Translations under genes and position numbers: made by a program | Assembly (NCBI GenBank): GCA_023212695.1 | Contig: JALCCG010000284.1 | Coordinates: forward strand, 1-26,893 | Source of the DNA: Sporisorium sorghi | Lineage: Eukaryota; Basidiomycota; Ustilaginomycetes; Ustilaginales; Ustilaginaceae | Length of the DNA stretch: 26,893 nt | Direction: 5' to 3' | Part shown: positions 8,852 to 17,263 of the stretch, in pieces | How the letters are laid out: the number at the start of each line of letters is the position of its first letter | Position numbering within the stretch: the stretch's first letter is position 1 | Notes under the pieces: model-generated | The model's database searches: none | What the model saw: only the letters and a program-made list of their open reading frames with translations | What the model was told of the DNA's origin: nothing

Positions 8852-9000
8852 CAGCCTCACGGTCACGCCGAACACAGAGAGAGAGACAGACACAGACACC
8901 CAGACACCCAGACAGTCAGAGAAACAGTCACACAGTCTCACAGTGATCCAGTCACACAGGCATACAGCCACACAGCCACACACTCACACAGTCGCACAGC
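8852..9000. repeat. Degenerate CA-rich (CACACAG-like) repeat between convergent genes
   Basis: The interval between the stop codons at 8826 and 9056 is filled with variants of CACACAG, CAGACAC and CACAGTC, preceded by a short GA run. It is read as CA-rich RNA in the 3' region of the upstream gene and as UG-rich RNA if the CLASP transcript extends this far. Confidence 0.8.
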
Positions 9001-9055
9001 ATCTTCTCCTTCCCATCGCGAGAATGCCATTCTCGAGCGCTCTACAACGTCGCTT

Positions 9056-11008
9056 CTACTTCTTGCAAAAGTAGTACATGAGCAGATCGCACAACGTCCT
9101 ATCCGCATCCCCACTCAGCCCCAGCGCAGCGAACACGCGATCATGGCTCCCCGCCAGCCCCTCTTCCACCGCCCGCTCATTCACCTTCTTCAACAACGTC
9201 GTCGCTGTCAACCGTGTCTCGGGCGCCGGAGCCGCCAGCGCCGCGAGCAGCACCGGTTTGAGACGCGGCAAAAAGTCCTCGAGCACCAGCTCGGCGGGCA
9301 GGCGCGTTAGCAGCGGCGTGTACCCGGACCGCAGGATCGGCGTGGTACTTGCGGAAGGGTGGGAGAGGAGCGCGTCGAAGCCGAGCACGGGGTCGCAGCG
9401 CGCAGCCCAGGTCGAGAGGAGCGTTTCGTACCCCTGCAGAGCGGCTTTGCGCGCCACTACTGAGGACGACGTTGCTGGAGCGGTGGACGAGAGTGCGTCG
9501 ATGGAGGAAAGCACAAGATCCACCAGCTCGCCGTCTCTGCCCGTCGCGCCGAACAGCGGGAACTGACACTCGACCACGCGGTGCAGCACCACCTGCGCGC
9601 TCATCTGCAGCTCGGCGCTCTTCTCCGACGAGCCGCCGAGATAGCCCTTCAACCCGTCCAGAAGCGCAATGAAAAGCCCGCCGTCCAGCCACGCCTGCGT
9701 GCCGTTGCTGAAGGGTTCGGCGTCGTCACGCTTCGCATCGGCGCGGTTGCCCAGCGGTCCAGGGCGGAGCACTGTCTCGTCCCCCTCCGCCTCCTCCTCT
9801 ACAGCGGTGTGGGAATCAACCTTGAACTCGGCCGACAGCCGCGCAAGCCGCCGGAAGGTACGCACGTCCGCAGTGCCGTTGGTGAGCGCCGCGATCCAAG
9901 ACCACACCTCCGGTTTGGCTTTGGCGGGCGAGGGCGAGGTGCTCGGCTGCGCGTCGAGTCGTTTTGCGCGGTTCTCCAGCGCATTTGTAGCTCCACCCGC
10001 GACACTGCCGTTGGCAAAGTGTGATGTCTGGCGCGACGGTGTCGACGACGACGCCAGCACACGGCTAGACGTCGAACGCGGGAACGGCTGCATTCCTCCT
10101 TGCGCTGACGGCGAGGGCGAAGGCGAGTGCATCATCGACACGGGCCTCGGCAGGCCCGATCGGCGCACAGCTGTCCCCGGAGTTGACGCGTTGCTCGAAG
10201 CACTCGACGTCGACACTGTCCGATTTGTCTTGCCCTGCGGGGTCTGTTGCTGCAGCGCATCGAGCGCATTCTGCCGTTCCAACAGCACCGACTGCGTCTT
10301 GGCTGCACGCTGCGCACCCGTCGCAGCAGCGGAAGTGGGGAGCTTGAACGGCGAGTTGAAGTTCATGCCCATCAGATCCATCGATGCGTCCTCGGGAGCG
10401 TTGAATTGCACTGTGTCATCTTCTCCCGCTGCGCCGTCACCCCGCTGCGCCACCGCGAAACGCGGCTGCTGCGTCGCGTCCGCCGTGGCGTCTCCGTCGT
10501 CGATACCATCGATACTCAGATTCTCCAGGTCGGCGTCGAGCGCATTTACCGCCGCTGGAGTTGTACGATACGACCGCGGCGTGCTCGCAGATGCGTGCAT
10601 GCGAGCTGAAGACGACGACGACGCCCCTGATGCAGACCCTTGCGAGGAGAACGACGACGAAGAGATTGCACGACTGCGAACTGCAACGGGGCTCAGGCCG
10701 GGCGAGCGAGATTGCGAGGAAGACGCTTCGGAGCTCGTCCGGGACAGAGTCGAGCTCGTGACCCGGGCCTGATGCTGAGCGACCGGAGTCGGGCTGGTGG
10801 GCAGAGGCACCGAAATAGCCGTCTCGATCCGTTGATGCGCCGTGGGACTGACGAGCACCGAAAGCTCGGTGGACGGTTTGAGGCTGGCTGCATGGCCCGA
10901 CGGCTGCTGCTGCTGCTGGGCGCGAATTCGGGTGGGCATGAATCCAGTGCTCTTCTTGTGTGTTGCAACAGGCGTGGCGTACTCTTCTACTGGCGCTTGC
11001 TGCTGGTA

Positions 11009-11045
<37 letters not shown>

Positions 11046-12973
11046 CGCAACTCCAGCTGTTGCTGCTCGGCCAAGGCAGCACGGGCAGCAGCCACACGAG
11101 CCTCGTGTGCAGCCGCGGCATCTTCGGCCTTCTTGCGTTCCCTCTCCTGCGTCGCCTTGAGCGCGGCAGCCTTCTTGGCCTGGATCAGCGCCATGGACGC
11201 GCCACCGGGTCTGACACGCGCAGGCGCCCCGTTTGTCTTGGGCTTCTGCTCGATGATCGTCTCGGTCTCGACATCCGCGGGCGCGAGCGCAGCCACCTGC
11301 TTCTTTGTGGAAGGATCGAGCGAGTTCAAGATGGCATTGGCCTGATCGGGCCAGTAGCGGTGGAAGATCCAAAACGCTTCTCTACCTTTTGTCCTAGCAG
11401 CGGGGTTCGAGTCGCCGACACCTTTCCGCAAAGACTTGTCGAGCAAGTCCAAGCCGCCATGCGACTCGACGGCATGCTTGCGGTGCGCAGCGTGGTGGTT
11501 GAGCACAGTGCAGAGGTGCTCAGCGGCTGCGGTGCGTGTGGCGACGTTCTTATCCTGGATTCCCTGCCAGATGAGTTGAAGATAAAGCGGGCGGAAGCTG
11601 ACATTGACCATGATGGCAGCAGCAGCTTCCTGGGTGGCATTCGCAATGAGCTTCTTGGTGAAACCAGCCATGCCGGTGAGATGGATGAGGAAGGCCTCGA
11701 CGCAGGGTGCGAGGTCGTCGCCTAGCTCGATGGCGAGCTCTTGGACCAGATGGACGGCGTGCATAGATAGAGTGGTGCGCAGACTCGCAACACACTTGAG
11801 AATGCCTTCCTGTACCGTTTTGAGGTGACTGACGAAGAATGCCTCGCCAAACTGACGATGGGCGCCCGAGACGATGAGACCGCGGATCTTGATCATGGAC
11901 TGCTCCCTGTTGAGCCAGTTGTGTTCGGACTCTTTGGATTCGAAGAAGGGCATCATGGTCGCAAACGTACGTTCCAAGTCGGATCGAGAAGCGATGTACA
12001 CTGGGCGGATGTCGTCGGCTGCAGCTGTCGCGGCGGCTGACATTGTTGTTGCAGATGATGCAGGTTGTGACGCTGGTGCTGATGCTGATGCTGATGCTGC
12101 CTTGGTGTACGAGGTGGGTGTTGGAGTGTCAGCAGGCTGGTGAGCGCGTGCAGTGGGAGCAAAGGATGTCGAGGCTGGTGGACTGAGGACAGACGCTGTG
12201 GGCGCTGATGGTGCACCGAGTACTTCTCGCAGAATGGCGTCGGCGGTCTGTTTGCGTACGGCTCGTTTCTCGAGTTCTTTTTTGAGATCTGCTTTGGCGG
12301 CGGGTGTTGCGCTGCTGAAGAGCGTCACCAGAGTCGATCGCGCGCCCTCCCTGACGGTAGCGTCGGCATCGAGCAACAATTCTACTGTGATGGGAAGCAG
12401 AGGTCTGACGGGATACTTTTCGCAATTCTGGCGCAAGATGGGCAGAAGCAGCACGGACTGCTCTCTGACTCTCGCAAACTTAGCGGCGAGACCTGCCTCG
12501 CGAAGCGTTCGTTCGAAGATGCCGAGGGGCGTTTCGGTTTCCTTGCCCTTGCCCGAGGTGGTGAGATGACCAGAGCTGATAGCGTAAGCAGCATTGCCGA
12601 GTTCAATGAGTGCAGTCCGTGCAGCTTCCCGGATACGCTCCTTCTGATCGCCGAGCTTTTCGATAACAAGTGTGCTGACCGAGTTGACGAGCATGCGCAC
12701 GTTGTGGTTGAGGATGGAATGCGACTCGGAGCCGTCGCCAGAGTAGATCATAGACGCGTAGGTGGGGATGAAGTTGAGGCTAGCGGTGCTGAGGGACTGG
12801 TTGGCATGCTTGAGAGCCATCTTGACCGCCGAGGTGACGGCATCTGCTTCGACGACATAGCCGGCGGATTCGAGTTGGGATTGCAACGCGTGCAGAGCAG
12901 CAACGCGTTTGTCGACATCAATGTTGGACTCTATGCGCTGTGCCAATTCGTAGATGGCATCGGGGTCTGCCAT
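9056..12973 (-). CDS. STU1: CLASP/STU1-family microtubule-stabilising protein
   Basis: An intronless ORF encodes 1305 residues. Residues 1 to about 250 form TOG-like HEAT repeats. A Ser/Thr/Ala/Pro linker precedes the CLASP-N TOG domain at about 316-560 (DLERTFATMMPFFESKESEHNW, NREQSMIKIRGLIVSG, and FTKKLIANATQEAA). Then come a Lys/Ala/Glu-rich helix with Q12 at about 644-655 and a Ser/Arg-rich basic region to about residue 1000, typical of microtubule binding. A GLPRP element after RRS near residue 937 resembles an SxLP EB1-binding motif. The C-terminal third from about 1010 is again helical. CLASPs add tubulin and rescue growing plus ends at spindles, kinetochores and the cortex. Function is inferred from domain order. 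The gene diverges from the Impact-N gene. Confidence 0.92.
11012..11044 (-). repeat. (CAG)11 repeat coding for polyglutamine in CLASP
   Basis: Eleven uninterrupted CTG units on the plus strand read as CAG on the coding strand. With an adjacent CAA they give Q12, followed by YQQQ. The tract is inside a charged helical linker between the TOG domains and the basic region, and is likely to vary in length between strains. Confidence 0.93.
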
Positions 12974-13434
12974 GGTCAGAGTGTGTGTGACCGGCGCGTG
13001 CTCCTCGTTTGCGAGTAAAGTGGAGAGAGAAACGAGCGACGATGGCTTTGCGACCGTGTCGTGGAAAAGATGCGTTCTTAGTAGAAGCGCCTGCCGCGTC
13101 TAGCAATCGGTATCCGTGTCTTGAAGGGTGGCTAATGAGCGTGGTGGTGGTTGCCGCAAAGGAAGAAAGGGTCGATCGGCAACTCTTGATCTTCGGTTGT
13201 TCTCGCTGTGTTGGTTCTGTTCGCGCGCCTCGTCCGTCAAAAAACAGAAAAAAAAAAAAAAAAAAAAAAACGACGCGTCTCGATGGTTGAGCACAATCTA
13301 ACAAATAAGTGATTTTTTGAGCCCATGCCTCCACTTTGCTGCAACCTGCATGTTCTTGAACCCTTTTCTTCTCGAAATGCTGAGTCGTTTCTTGACCACC
13401 ACACGGCTCGCATCGCCTCAATCTGCACCGCAAG
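12974..13434. promoter_or_regulatory. Divergent promoter of the CLASP and Impact-N genes
   Basis: A 461-bp head-to-head interval. It contains an A23 tract (13248-13270), followed immediately by an ACGCGT (MCB-like) hexamer at 13273-13278. The remaining sequence has no supported ORF or RNA gene. Confidence 0.6.
13248..13270. repeat. A23 homopolymer tract in a divergent promoter
   Basis: An uninterrupted A23 lies 165 bp upstream of the Impact-N start and 275 bp upstream of the CLASP start. It is a likely nucleosome-excluding poly(dA:dT) element. Confidence 0.9.
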
Positions 13435-15147
13435 ATGCCACGGCGAAAGAGGGAGGATGTAAACGTCAGCCCTCCAATGGACTTGGACGAAGCCGAAAAT
13501 GACTCGATCAACGACGACGAGCTGGCCCGCGAGCTCGAAGAAGAGAGGCAGCAGATCCTCGCAGCAGCCGGTCAGGCCTCGATACACTCCGAGGAACCGC
13601 TTCCACATCTGTCAGACGGAGACGCAGAGGAGACCAATGATGGAGGCGAGACCGATGACGAGAGCGAGCCGTCCGGAGGCGAGGACGATGAAGATGACGC
13701 GGACGTCGTGGTAGATGAGGAAGATGACTCGGAAGACGAGTGGCAGCCACCCGAGCCCGCATCCAAGACCACCAGGCGGAGCAAGCGTGGCAGAAGACGT
13801 CAGTCGAGCTCAGAGGACAGCGATGCCGAGGAGACTGCATCTCTCTCTGAGGAAGAGGAGCCTGTCGCTAAGAAACCGAAAAAGACAGCAAGCAAGTCGA
13901 ATGGCACTAAAGCGAAACCAAGAGCCAAAACCCCCAACCCAGACCGACAAATAGCGCGAACATCCGACGACGAAGACAAAGAAGCAAACGACTCGTTCGA
14001 CGAAGAAGCCGAGCGCGTACAGGCCGAAGTCGAAGCAGCAGCCGCATGGGCCGACGTCCGGCGTCGCAAGGAAGCCGCTCAAGCCAAGCCCACCACCAAC
14101 GGCTCCACCTCCTCCACCACCTCCAAGCCTCCACCGCAACACTCCACCCCCTCCCTATCCGCCTGGCTCGGCAAAGGCCCCTCCGCCTCGTCCTCCGTCG
14201 CCGAGCTCGCCGCCACCCTGCCTATGCCCACAACCCACCCCACCGCCCAGATCACCGACCGCAACTCGCTCTTTGTCGGGTACGTCTACCCGCTCCTCAC
14301 CACGTCCCCCGCGTACATCGCCACGCTCCTCTCGCACCTAACACGCGTGGTCCACCCTACAGTCCCGCCCTCCATCCTGCCGCCGCAGTTCGCCAATGCG
14401 CCCGCGAGCAAGCGCGGCGCGTCGCACGACATGTACGCCTGCCGCGTGCTCGAGGTCAAGCGCGGGCGGACGGGCCTAGCTGGCCCAGACGATTTCACGC
14501 TTCAGGAGGACAAAGAAGACGACGGCGAGCGGTGGGGCGGCGAGCGCGTGTTGAAAGTCGCGCGGGAGGAGGGGGCCGCAGACGTGCTGGTTGTGGTGAG
14601 CAGGTGGTATGGCGGCGAGCTGCTTGGGCCGGTGCGGTTTGAGCATATCGAGCGCGCGGCGCGGGCGGCATTGGTGGAGCATATGAGGGAAGAGGAGGTG
14701 GACGAGTACAGGCAGCGGATTCAGTATCTCGATGGGAGGATTGCGAAGGTCAGGGCGCAGGTGCAGGGTAATGGCGTGGTGGCGGAGCAGCAGGTGGCGA
14801 AGTATGAAGGCTTGACGGTGGAGAAGGCGCAGAGGTTGTGGTTGGCGAGACAGAAGGCGTTGGATGCGCTGCAGAAGCGGCTGAGCGCGCAATCTCAATC
14901 GCAGGAAGACGTCGTCGAGGAGCAGCAGCAGCCCGCGTCGACCGAAGAAGCAGCTGCACCAGACGAAGCCGCCCTCCCACCCACCTCCCCACCACAAGAG
15001 ACACACGAGACGTCGGAACAGCCAAACGACGCAACAGTCAAGTCCGAACCTCGCTCGCCCGTCGACCTGCCATCCACAGCGTCACCGTCGCCGCAGATCA
15101 AGCCGGAACCCGCAGACGACGCGGTGCCCCCCACCGCCGCGTATTAA
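13435..15147 (+). CDS. Impact-N (UPF0029) domain protein with a probable 3' frameshift
   Basis: The open frame gives 570 residues from the ATG at 13435. Residues 1 to about 130 are highly acidic. About 115-180 carries basic, nuclear-signal-like patches (RRSKRGRRR, KKPKKTASK). The Impact-N/UPF0029 fold spans about 274-418, with FVGYVYPL, the EDDGERWGGERVL segment and VVVSRWYGGELLGP as family hallmarks. A helical or coiled region follows (YRQRIQYLDGRIAK, RLWLARQKALDALQKR), then a Pro/Glu-rich tail. Family knowledge: yeast Yih1 and animal IMPACT compete with Gcn2 for Gcn1. This protein lacks their N-terminal RWD domain, so that role cannot be assumed. The stop at 15145-15147 looks premature. Dropping one C of the C6 run at 15127-15132 opens a 38-residue tail to 15259 and about 607 residues in total. 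Confidence 0.85.
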   Translation: MPRRKREDVNVSPPMDLDEAENDSINDDELARELEEERQQILAAAGQASIHSEEPLPHLSDGDAEETNDGGETDDESEPSGGEDDEDDADVVVDEEDDSEDEWQPPEPASKTTRRSKRGRRRQSSSEDSDAEETASLSEEEEPVAKKPKKTASKSNGTKAKPRAKTPNPDRQIARTSDDEDKEANDSFDEEAERVQAEVEAAAAWADVRRRKEAAQAKPTTNGSTSSTTSKPPPQHSTPSLSAWLGKGPSASSSVAELAATLPMPTTHPTAQITDRNSLFVGYVYPLLTTSPAYIATLLSHLTRVVHPTVPPSILPPQFANAPASKRGASHDMYACRVLEVKRGRTGLAGPDDFTLQEDKEDDGERWGGERVLKVAREEGAADVLVVVSRWYGGELLGPVRFEHIERAARAALVEHMREEEVDEYRQRIQYLDGRIAKVRAQVQGNGVVAEQQVAKYEGLTVEKAQRLWLARQKALDALQKRLSAQSQSQEDVVEEQQQPASTEEAAAPDEAALPPTSPPQETHETSEQPNDATVKSEPRSPVDLPSTASPSPQIKPEPADDAVPPTAAY

Positions 15148-15259
15148 AGACGAGCCAAGCCCAGACGTTCAAGAAGACGTGAAGCCCACAGTAAAGCTCG
15201 AACCTACACACGACGACGACGACGACGACGATCTCACAGGTTGGGACGATCTTTCATGA
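15143..15259 (+). other. Out-of-frame continuation of the Impact-N protein C-terminus
   Basis: In the +1 frame relative to the upstream ORF, codons from 15143 encode IKDEPSPDV, then VKLEPTH, seven Asp, and the end LTGWDDLS before a TGA at 15257-15259. The motifs IKDEP and VKLEP match VKSEP and IKPEP of the upstream frame. This indicates that the segment belongs to the same protein and was displaced by a one-base indel, either a sequencing error or a real allele. Confidence 0.75.
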
Positions 15260-15361
15260 CCTTGGCGCTGTACAACATCATACACACACATCGAACCATT
15301 CTGCGTTGTGACCTCACACCATCGAGGCCATCACACACACTGCCACACTGCGAATCTTTGG

Positions 15362-15382
15362 AAAAAAAAAAAAAAAAAAAAA
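15362..15382. repeat. A21 tract between convergent genes
   Basis: An uninterrupted A21 lies between the 3' ends of the Impact-N gene (+) and RPT5 (-), 40 bp beyond the RPT5 stop. It is preceded by a CA-rich stretch at about 15277-15350. Confidence 0.9.
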
Positions 15383-15422
15383 CCGTCTGTGCATTCTACC
15401 CACTCCCCTCCAAGTGCGACAA

Positions 15423-16802
15423 CTAGGAAAAGTAAAACTGGTCGTTCTTCTTCTTGGCCTGCACCTCCTGAATGCCGCCATGGAAGTGCTCGTGGTCCAG
15501 CACAGTCGCGCCCTCCCTCAACGCGATCATGCCCGCCTCAACACACACCGCCTTCAGCTGGGCGCCATTCATCTCATCCGTCGACCTAGCCAGTTCCTCG
15601 AAGTTCACATTGGGACCCACCGCCATCTTCCTGGAGTGAATCTCCATGATGCGCGCGCGCGCCTCTTCGTTGGGCAGGGGGAATTCGATTTTCCTGTCGA
15701 GTCTGCCGGAGCGGAGGAGGGCGGGGTCGAGGATGTCGATGCGGTTGGTGGCTGCGATGACCTTGATGCGTTCGTCGGAGGAGAAGCCGTCGAGCTGGTT
15801 GAGCAGTTCGAGCATTGTGCGTTGGACTTCGCGGTCGCCGGATTTCTGCGAGTCGAAGCGCTTGGTGCCTATTGCGTCGAGTTCGTCGATGAAGATGATT
15901 GCGGGGGCTTTTTCTTTGGCCAGTTCAAAGGCGTCGCGGACGAGCTTGGCGCCGTCGCCGATGAACATTTGGACGAGCGATGGGCCAGCGAGCTTGAGGT
16001 AGCATGCGTTGGTTTGGGCGGCACACGCGCGGGCGAGCAAAGTCTTGCCTGTTCCCGGTGGACCGTACATGAGCGCGCCTTTGGGCGGTCGAATGCCGAG
16101 GTTCTTGAACTTGTGCTCTTGCTGCATCGGGAGTACGATGGCTTCGACGAGCTCTTCGATCTGCTTGTCCAGTCCACCGATGTCCGTGTACGTCTCCGTG
16201 GGTCGTTCGTCGACCTCCATCGCCTTCACGCGCGAGTCGTACTCCGCAGGCAGCTTGTCAAGCACCAAGTAGCTGTCCTTGTTCACCCCAATCAGGTCAC
16301 CCGGACGCAACTCCTCCGCAGGCACGAGTCCGATCAGAGGCAAGAAAATCGTCTGTCGCGTACTCGTCTTGATCACCGCACACTTTCCCTTCCTCCTCGC
16401 ATCCAGATCCACATTAGCACCTTCCTCCGACTCCTCGTCGATATCCGGATCAATGTCGAGGATCTCAACCACATTGCCGACGAGGTACGGCAACATCTTG
16501 TTCTGCTTGATCTTGTCCGTGTTGTCCTTGATCATGTCGCGCTTGGACGACTGCTCGTGCATGAGACGCATGTGTTCGGAGCGCATCACCTTGACGTCGT
16601 TGTCGAGCAGACGCGTGCGCGTCTGGATCTCGTCGATCGAGGCGTTGAGGATCTCGGGGTCGAGCGGCTCCTCCTCGGGCTCGGCGGGCGCCATCTTTGC
16701 ATCGCCGTCTGTTGCGGCGGAAGATGTGGAAGGTCCTGGCTGCGAGGGCTCGGCGGCGGGCTGCTGACGGTCCTCGCCGTTGGGAGGCTGTGCGTCCGAC
16801 AT
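15423..16802 (-). CDS. RPT5: 26S proteasome regulatory ATPase Rpt5 (PSMC3)
   Basis: An intronless 459-residue ORF. An N-terminal Pro/Ser/Gln/Glu-rich extension of about 45 residues precedes the coiled coil (about 50-105) and the OB fold ([19 protein letters not shown]). The AAA+ domain carries Walker A GPPGTGKT near 246-253, pore loop [10 protein letters not shown], Walker [12 protein letters not shown] near 300-310, and the arginine-finger segment [16 protein letters not shown]. The RPT5-specific run [16 protein letters not shown] separates it from the other five Rpt paralogues. Rpt5 is part of the hexameric base that unfolds substrates and docks its C-terminus into the 20S alpha ring. The protein ends QFYFS, not the usual ...YYA/FYA, so the penultimate residue of the HbYX motif is Phe instead of Tyr. 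Upstream lies CSN1 on the same strand. Confidence 0.97.
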   Translation of the reverse strand: MSDAQPPNGEDRQQPAAEPSQPGPSTSSAATDGDAKMAPAEPEEEPLDPEILNASIDEIQTRTRLLDNDVKVMRSEHMRLMHEQSSKRDMIKDNTDKIKQNKMLPYLVGNVVEILDIDPDIDEESEEGANVDLDARRKGKCAVIKTSTRQTIFLPLIGLVPAEELRPGDLIGVNKDSYLVLDKLPAEYDSRVKAMEVDERPTETYTDIGGLDKQIEELVEAIVLPMQQEHKFKNLGIRPPKGALMYGPPGTGKTLLARACAAQTNACYLKLAGPSLVQMFIGDGAKLVRDAFELAKEKAPAIIFIDELDAIGTKRFDSQKSGDREVQRTMLELLNQLDGFSSDERIKVIAATNRIDILDPALLRSGRLDRKIEFPLPNEEARARIMEIHSRKMAVGPNVNFEELARSTDEMNGAQLKAVCVEAGMIALREGATVLDHEHFHGGIQEVQAKKKNDQFYFS

Positions 16803-17263
16803 GGTGCCGTCACTGCTATGAAAAGAGTGTGTGGGGTGTTGCCGCCAAGGGTGGAGCTGTGCAGTGTTTGATTTGGCGATGAAGGCTCGGCTGCTCTTGA
16901 GATGGAGAAAAGAGAGCGAGAGTTTGCAGCGCTGAGATTGTATGGATGAGAAGAGGAGAGAAGGGTAAAAGCGTTGCGAGCTTGCGCACCAAAGTGGAGT
17001 TGCGGCGCCTGCTCTCGATCACAAAATCCAAAGCTCACGCGTCCCTTCGCGCTGCAGAGCCAACAGCCAATTTTCGACTCGTTTCAGCCAGATGCAGCAT
17101 GCGATCTCACAAATACGCTCAAAAATCCCTTCCCGATGCCGCCGTCGACTTCCCGAGGAGCTCTACAGCTTCACCTCAGGCTCAGAGCACACTCCAAGCT
17201 GTGAGCATGCAGGCTCAAGGAGAGAATTGCCATGAATGAACATCACATCAACCGCTGCAAAAG
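16803..17263. other. Intergenic region between CSN1 (3' end) and RPT5 (5' end)
   Basis: A 461-bp stretch between two tandem minus-strand genes, holding the RPT5 promoter and the CSN1 3' UTR. A CCAAT box is visible on the plus strand near 17067. I did not find the yeast PACE proteasome element (GGTGGCAAA) on either strand. No gene is supported. Confidence 0.5.

Noticed and set aside
9669..11725. Plus-strand ORFs of about 360 codons opposite CLASP
   Set aside because: They are antisense to a well-supported CLASP ORF; their apparent Cys or Leu runs come from the (CTG)11 repeat.
15141..15190. Intron explaining the Impact-N frame break
   Set aside because: The gtatta donor joined to the cag at 15190 gives a basic Arg-rich tail that does not match the acidic psi-K-x-E-P tail; the acceptor at 15163 would leave an intron of only about 23 nt.
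15414..16871. Long plus-strand ORF (485 codons) opposite RPT5
   Set aside because: It is antisense to a highly conserved ATPase, is not ATG-led, and has biased Leu/Arg/Val/Glu composition typical of a GC-rich mirror frame.
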